DNA from: Mesorhizobium sp. B2-7-1
Lineage (GTDB): Bacteria > Pseudomonadota > Alphaproteobacteria > Rhizobiales > Rhizobiaceae
DNA length: 45,224 nucleotides
Assembly: GCF_006440735.1 (NCBI RefSeq)
Contig: NZ_VFUA01000049.1
Location: 1 to 45,224, forward strand
Reading direction: 5' to 3'
Shown: one piece after another, positions 41,589-45,224 of the stretch
Position numbering within the stretch: the stretch's first letter is position 1
Layout: each line of letters opens with the position of its first letter
The notes under the pieces: model-generated
The model's input: the letters and a program-made list of their open reading frames with translations, nothing else
What the model was told of the DNA's origin: nothing
The model's database searches: none
Position numbers and translations under genes: made by a program

Positions 41589-42356
41589 CTATGCCCAGAT
41601 GGCGATTGGAATGCCGAAACGGTCGGTCGGCGGCGGATCGGGCGAAGGCGACGCCGCGCCGTTGGCGATGCGCCCGGCGATCAGCATCATGGCCGCCGCG
41701 TCGAGGAAGTCGTCGCTCGCCGCGCCGCGTGGCGGCGCCTGATCGAGAAAAGCTCTTTCATAGCCATGCCGGCAAAGCAGCGCCTTGCGCTCCTCCATGC
41801 CGGCCGGATTGACCGCGCCCTTGATCTTCTTCGGCAGCTCCATCGCCGTGCCGCCATTCAGCCGGCGGAACGCCACTTCCGGATGCGATTCGAAGACCTG
41901 GCCACGCAGTTCGGGCCGCGCGATCAACAGCTGATCGATCTCGCGGATCTTCGAAAAAATGCCGAACGCCTGGATCGAAACACCGCGCGGCGGATCCGAG
42001 GTTGCCAAGGCCACCGCGCTCGCCCGTCGATGCGCCGCATACCAGGCCTCGATTGTGGTGAAGTCGCTGGTGTCGGCATAGAGCGCCGTGCGCGAGGGAA
42101 TGGCGAACACGCTCGATTGCCGCGCCTTAAGCAGCGGCCGCACCAGAGCTTCCGGCCCGCGTCCGCCCTTGCCCGAGAACTCCGGCAGGCCGATCGGCAT
42201 GTCGACGGCGATGGTGGCATCGGGCAGCGCGCCGAGCAGCGCCTGGAAGCTCGGAAAGACCGAAACCGATGGCGCGGCGTGCGCTTCGCGATGGACGGCG
42301 ATCCAGCCGACCTTGCAGCCGTCGACGCCGGCCAGCGCCTGGCCGGCTGGTTTCAC
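41589..42356 (-). CDS. DUF429 domain-containing protein
   Basis: A 255-residue protein of the DUF429 family, which shows a distant RNase H-like fold. The start region AGVDGCKVGWIAVH, then ATIAVDMPIGLPE and RPLLKARQSSVFAIPSRTALY, DAAAMMLIAGRIANG, are characteristic; the Asp residues in DGCK and VDMPIGL may bind metal. Function is unproven. GTG 42356 overlaps the pyridoxal-kinase stop (GTGA), so translation is coupled. Confidence 0.85.
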   Translation of the reverse strand: MKPAGQALAGVDGCKVGWIAVHREAHAAPSVSVFPSFQALLGALPDATIAVDMPIGLPEFSGKGGRGPEALVRPLLKARQSSVFAIPSRTALYADTSDFTTIEAWYAAHRRASAVALATSDPPRGVSIQAFGIFSKIREIDQLLIARPELRGQVFESHPEVAFRRLNGGTAMELPKKIKGAVNPAGMEERKALLCRHGYERAFLDQAPPRGAASDDFLDAAAMMLIAGRIANGAASPSPDPPPTDRFGIPIAIWA

Positions 42357-43237
42357 GCCCGCTTGTCCCGCCCAGGATGCAGGAGATGGCGCAGCTGCAC
42401 CATGGCCATGGGATGCGACAGGCTCTGCGCGTCGGTTTCGAGCTGTAGCTCGTCGCCGCCGCGCTTGGCGGTGCGGGCGAGGATCTCGTAGACGGCGGCG
42501 GTGGTCGATTGCAGCGCCTTGACCGGCGGCTGCCCGGAAAGGACGCGCGCTAGGTAGACGGCTGCCGTCAGGTCGCCGAGACCGTTCGGCGGCCTCTCGA
42601 TCAAGCGGTGCTCGGCGAGCAGCGCCTGGCTGCCGTCGAGTAGGAAATTGCCGGTGCCGCCGGCCATCATCGCGGGCGCCGAGGTCACCAGCATGGTCGA
42701 AGGCCCGGCATGAAGGGCTGCCGCCGTCACCGCCTTGATGTCGGGCAGCGGCGCGCCCGCCATCCATTCCAGCTCATAGCGGTTGGGCGTCGCGATATCC
42801 GCGATCGGCATCAATTTGTCGCGCATGGCGACGGCTGTCGGCTCGGGCACGTAAAGCCCGCCGGAATCGCCCATCACCGGGTCGCAGATGTAAAGCGCGT
42901 TCGGCGTCTTCTCCTTGACGGCCGCGACCAGCGAGGCGACGGCCTCGGCCTGGCCCGCCTCACCGAGATAGCCCGACAGCACGGCCCTGACCTCGCCCAG
43001 CCAGGGCGCCCGTTCGAGATCGGCCATCAGCGCCTTGAACTGGTCGAGCGGCGGCACGATGCGCGTGGCCCGGCTGTGGCCCGGGTGCCAGGGCAGGATG
43101 ACGGTAGGCACCGCCCAGACCGGGAAACCCAGCGTCTCCAGCGCGAAGACGGCGGCGCGGTTGCCGACCGAGCCGCGGGCGACATGGCTGGAGATGACGA
43201 TGACCGCGCGCGGCGCGTCGGTTCTTTCTGCGCTCAT
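42353..43237 (-). CDS. pdxY: pyridoxal kinase
   Basis: A 294-residue ribokinase-family enzyme that phosphorylates pyridoxal in vitamin B6 salvage. VLSGYLGEAGQAE, YICDPVMGDSGGLYVPE, IATPNRYELEWMAG and the catalytic GLGDLTAAVYLA are all as in PdxY/PdxK. ATG 43237 has AGGA about ten bases upstream. It is followed by DUF429 with overlapping codons. Confidence 0.92.
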   Translation of the reverse strand: MSAERTDAPRAVIVISSHVARGSVGNRAAVFALETLGFPVWAVPTVILPWHPGHSRATRIVPPLDQFKALMADLERAPWLGEVRAVLSGYLGEAGQAEAVASLVAAVKEKTPNALYICDPVMGDSGGLYVPEPTAVAMRDKLMPIADIATPNRYELEWMAGAPLPDIKAVTAAALHAGPSTMLVTSAPAMMAGGTGNFLLDGSQALLAEHRLIERPPNGLGDLTAAVYLARVLSGQPPVKALQSTTAAVYEILARTAKRGGDELQLETDAQSLSHPMAMVQLRHLLHPGRDKRA

Positions 43238-43251
43238 GAGATTCGATTCCT

Positions 43252-43338
43252 AGAGCAATTCCAGCGAAAGTGTATAGCGGTCAGGCTCGGCGACTTCGCC
43301 GTTAGCCCTTCCGTCCGGAATTGCGTCAAAACAAAGAG
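43252..43338. repeat. extragenic palindromic repeat
   Basis: AATTCCAGCGAAAGTG and CCGTCCGGAATTGCG border the element, with the hairpin GGCGACTTCGCC inside. It is the same family as the copies at 14569 and 36117. It also contains the last bases of the small membrane-protein gene on the minus strand. Confidence 0.7.
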
Positions 43339-43583
43339 CCACGCGTGGCGGCATACACCAGCCAGGCCAATAGCCCAATGGCAATGACGAAGCCGAGCGT
43401 TCGGCCAATGCGGGTTCCCCAATATTCGATGGGATCGGCGCGATCGGTGTCGGCGGCGGTGACATGGTCGCGTGCGTCCTTTGCCGCGCGGGCGATGAAC
43501 GATGCGCCGCCTGGCGCCGTCTCCTGCGCCACGCGTTCGAGGATGCGGCGCGATTCGGTCTCGTCGTCCCGGCGCTCTGCCAT
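43326..43583 (-). CDS. small membrane protein
   Basis: An 85-residue protein with a charged N-terminal two thirds (AERRDDETESRRILERVAQE, then RDHVTAADTDRADPIEYWG) and one C-terminal hydrophobic segment (TLGFVIAIGLLAWLVYAATRG). It is probably an inner-membrane anchor with a cytosolic domain. ATG 43583 is preceded by AGGAAAGGG. Its 3' end runs into an extragenic repeat. Function unknown. Confidence 0.7.
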   Translation of the reverse strand: MAERRDDETESRRILERVAQETAPGGASFIARAAKDARDHVTAADTDRADPIEYWGTRIGRTLGFVIAIGLLAWLVYAATRGSLF

Positions 43584-43736
43584 GGCAATTGCCCTTTCCT
43601 GCCCGCAGCTTAGCCTGTTCGCGCTGCTATTCACAGTGGTTCGCGGCTGAGCCGGAGCCGGCGTCATGACCCGGACATTTTCTTACGCGTGGATTGTGGT
43701 AATGCTTCGCATGCAACTTCTGTCGAGGGACCAATC

Positions 43737-44384
43737 ATGATTACCGAGCGCCTCTCACTACCCTCCCCCTTCCGCGCCCTGCCTGCCTTCCTGATGATGG
43801 CTTTCGTGCTGCCGCTGCTTGCCGGCTGCGGCTACAACACCATTCCGACAGCGGAAGAAAACGCGCATGCGGCCTGGAGCGAGGTGCTCAACCAGTATCA
43901 GCGCCGTTCCGACCTGATCCCGAACCTGGTCGAGACGGTGAAGGGCTATGCCTCGCATGAAAAGGACACGCTCGATGCGGTGGTCGAGGCGCGCGCCAAG
44001 GCAACGCAGATCACGGTGACGCCCGAGACGCTGAAGGATCCCGATGCGCTGAAGAAGTTCCAGGATGCCCAGGCCGGGCTGACCAGCGCGCTGTCGCGGC
44101 TGATCGCGGTGTCGGAAGCCTATCCCGACCTCAAGGCCAACCAGAACTTCCTGGCGCTGCAAGCGCAGCTCGAAGGCACCGAGAACCGCATCGCCGTTGC
44201 GCGGCGCGACTACATCCAGGCGGTCAGGGACTACAATCTGACGCTGAAGACTTTCCCGTCCGTGCTGTGGGCGACCTTCTGGTTCCGGGGCAACCAGCCC
44301 TTCGCCAACTTCACCGTCGACGAGGACAAGATGCAGGTGCCGAAAGTCGATTTCGGCACGAGCACCACCAAGCAGGGCGGGTGA
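43737..44384 (+). CDS. LemA family lipoprotein
   Basis: A 215-residue envelope protein. It has a lipoprotein signal (LLAGC, Cys31) followed by the LemA core: NTIPTAEENAHAAWSEVLNQYQRRSDLIPNLVETVKGYASHEKD-type helices and ENRIAVARRDYIQAVRDYNLTLKTFP. ATG 43737 has GAGGGA six bases upstream. LemA genes usually stand before TPM-domain genes, as here. The function is not established. Confidence 0.93.
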   Translation: MITERLSLPSPFRALPAFLMMAFVLPLLAGCGYNTIPTAEENAHAAWSEVLNQYQRRSDLIPNLVETVKGYASHEKDTLDAVVEARAKATQITVTPETLKDPDALKKFQDAQAGLTSALSRLIAVSEAYPDLKANQNFLALQAQLEGTENRIAVARRDYIQAVRDYNLTLKTFPSVLWATFWFRGNQPFANFTVDEDKMQVPKVDFGTSTTKQGG

Positions 44385-44435
44385 GCGGCCCCGGCTGAGA
44401 TTTGATCGAGCTTGCAGGCCTTGAGTTACTTCACA

Positions 44436-44600
44436 CCCCCCTCTGTCCTGCCGGACATCTCCCCCGCAAGGGGGGAGATCAGCCGTCATCCGCGTTTTCG
44501 CCAATTTTCGGCGTCTGAAGGAGGAGTCCGGCAAGGAAGCGTCCAATCTCCCCCCTTGCGGGGGAGATGGCCGGCAGGCCAGAGGGGGGTGCCTCGCGCC
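44436..44600 (+). repeat. MITE-like palindromic element, copy B
   Basis: Ends CCCCCCTCTGTCCTGCCGGA and GGCCGGCAGGCCAGAGGGGGG are imperfect inverted repeats around a core that matches copy A (6128-6292) in the opposite orientation. Its right end supplies the Shine-Dalgarno-like AGAGGGGG and the GTG of the TPM gene. Confidence 0.7.
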
Positions 44601-45224
44601 TGCCTCTCCTTCCTTGGCCTTCTTGCCGCCCTCTTCCTCCTCCCCCTCGCCGTCCTCGCCGCCGATCTCCCCGCGCTGACCGGCCGCGTGGTCGACAATG
44701 CCGGCATCATCGATGCCGGCACGCGCGCGGCGCTGACGCAGAAGCTCGCCGATTTCGAGACCAAAGGCTCCGACCAGATCGTCGTCGCCACCATTCCCAG
44801 CCTCGGCGGCGAGGAGATCGAACCCTACGCCAACCGGCTGTTCCGGTTCTGGAAGCTCGGCCAGGCCAAGGAAAACAACGGCGTGCTGCTGCTGGTGGCG
44901 CCCAACGACCGCAAGATGCGCATCGAGGTCGGCTATGGGCTTGAGGGCACGCTGACCGACCTGCACACCAAGCTGATCATCGAGAACGACATGGTGCCGG
45001 CTTTCCGCGCCGGCGATTTCTCCGGCGGCATCACCAAGGCCGTCGACGACATGATCATGGTGCTGGAGGGCAATCCGGAGGAACTGGAGGCGCGCGGCAA
45101 GCGCAACGAGCAGGCGCCGTTCAACTCCGACGATCTGTTCTTCGCCATCTTCATCACCATCTGGGCGCTGATCTTCTTCGGCGGCATCGCGATGACGGTG
45201 CTGCCGCCGATCTTCGGCCAGAAG
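44589..45224 (+). CDS. TPM domain protein (YgcG/Psb32 type), 3' truncated by window
   Basis: At least 212 residues, running off the window end. Start GTG 44589 gives a signal peptide (SFLGLLAALFLLPLAVLAA) and then the TPM domain: RVVDNAGIIDAGTRAALTQKL, DQIVVATIPSLGGEEIEPYANRLFRFWKLGQ, NGVLLLVAPNDRKMRIEVGYGLEG. A membrane segment begins near residue 190 (FFAIFITIWALIFFGGIAM). It follows lemA, the standard pair. The start lies at the border of a repeat element, so the true initiation site could also be slightly different. Confidence 0.88.
   Translation, partial: MPRACLSFLGLLAALFLLPLAVLAADLPALTGRVVDNAGIIDAGTRAALTQKLADFETKGSDQIVVATIPSLGGEEIEPYANRLFRFWKLGQAKENNGVLLLVAPNDRKMRIEVGYGLEGTLTDLHTKLIIENDMVPAFRAGDFSGGITKAVDDMIMVLEGNPEELEARGKRNEQAPFNSDDLFFAIFITIWALIFFGGIAMTVLPPIFGQK

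Overview
The window looks like chromosomal DNA from a rhizobial alphaproteobacterium, most likely Mesorhizobium or a close relative. This is inferred from the high GC content, frequent TTG/GTG starts with good Shine-Dalgarno sites, dense ATGA/GTGA gene overlaps, many ABC uptake systems, a RirA-type iron box, and families of palindromic extragenic repeats. I see no phage, integrase, transposase, CRISPR array or rRNA. One tRNA gene is present.

Layout. 1-2.7 kb: an MFS transporter (-) divergent from a TetR regulator (+), with a perfect 18-bp inverted repeat between them, then a secreted protein. 2.8-4.9 kb: a FadJ/FadB-type bifunctional beta-oxidation enzyme. 5-10 kb: a complete BMP-type (nucleoside-like) ABC importer. 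10-12.5 kb: an SDR, a 51-residue membrane protein and an LLM flavin monooxygenase. 12.5-14.5 kb: an ECF sigma factor with a fused SnoaL-like domain, translationally coupled to an ABM-domain protein, then an isochorismatase-family hydrolase. 14.7-18.1 kb: an iron operon (FhuC-like ATPase with a +1 frameshift, exbB, exbD, tonB) behind a TGA-N9-TCA iron box. 18.1-26.2 kb: an eight-part amide-type system (AmiC-like sensor, ANTAR antiterminator, two Dpp-type permeases, binding protein, FmdA-type amidase, two-domain ATPase) preceded by a leader with an intrinsic terminator. 26.3-30 kb: a multicopper oxidase, two envelope proteins, tRNA-Ala(CGC), YggT and a DUF167 protein. 30-37.7 kb: a divergent sugar-type ABC importer (RpiR, UgpC-like ATPase and SDR on -; binding protein, two permeases and an MlrC/M81 protein on +). 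37.8-45.2 kb: M3 oligopeptidase, a small secreted protein with beta-carbonic anhydrase, DUF429 protein with pyridoxal kinase, LemA, and a TPM-domain protein cut by the window end.

The most interesting system is the amide cluster. Sensor, RNA-binding antiterminator, importer and hydrolase are packed head to tail with overlaps, and a terminator hairpin lies directly in front of the first start codon with a possible competing stem. This suggests the whole uptake and degradation operon is controlled by substrate-dependent transcription antitermination, as in the Pseudomonas amiE system but with the sensor gene itself downstream of the attenuator. Other points worth a second look are the frameshift that would fuse the FhuC-like N-terminus to ExbB, the ABM-sigma-SnoaL module, and a roughly 165-bp MITE-like repeat whose edge supplies the start region of the TPM gene.
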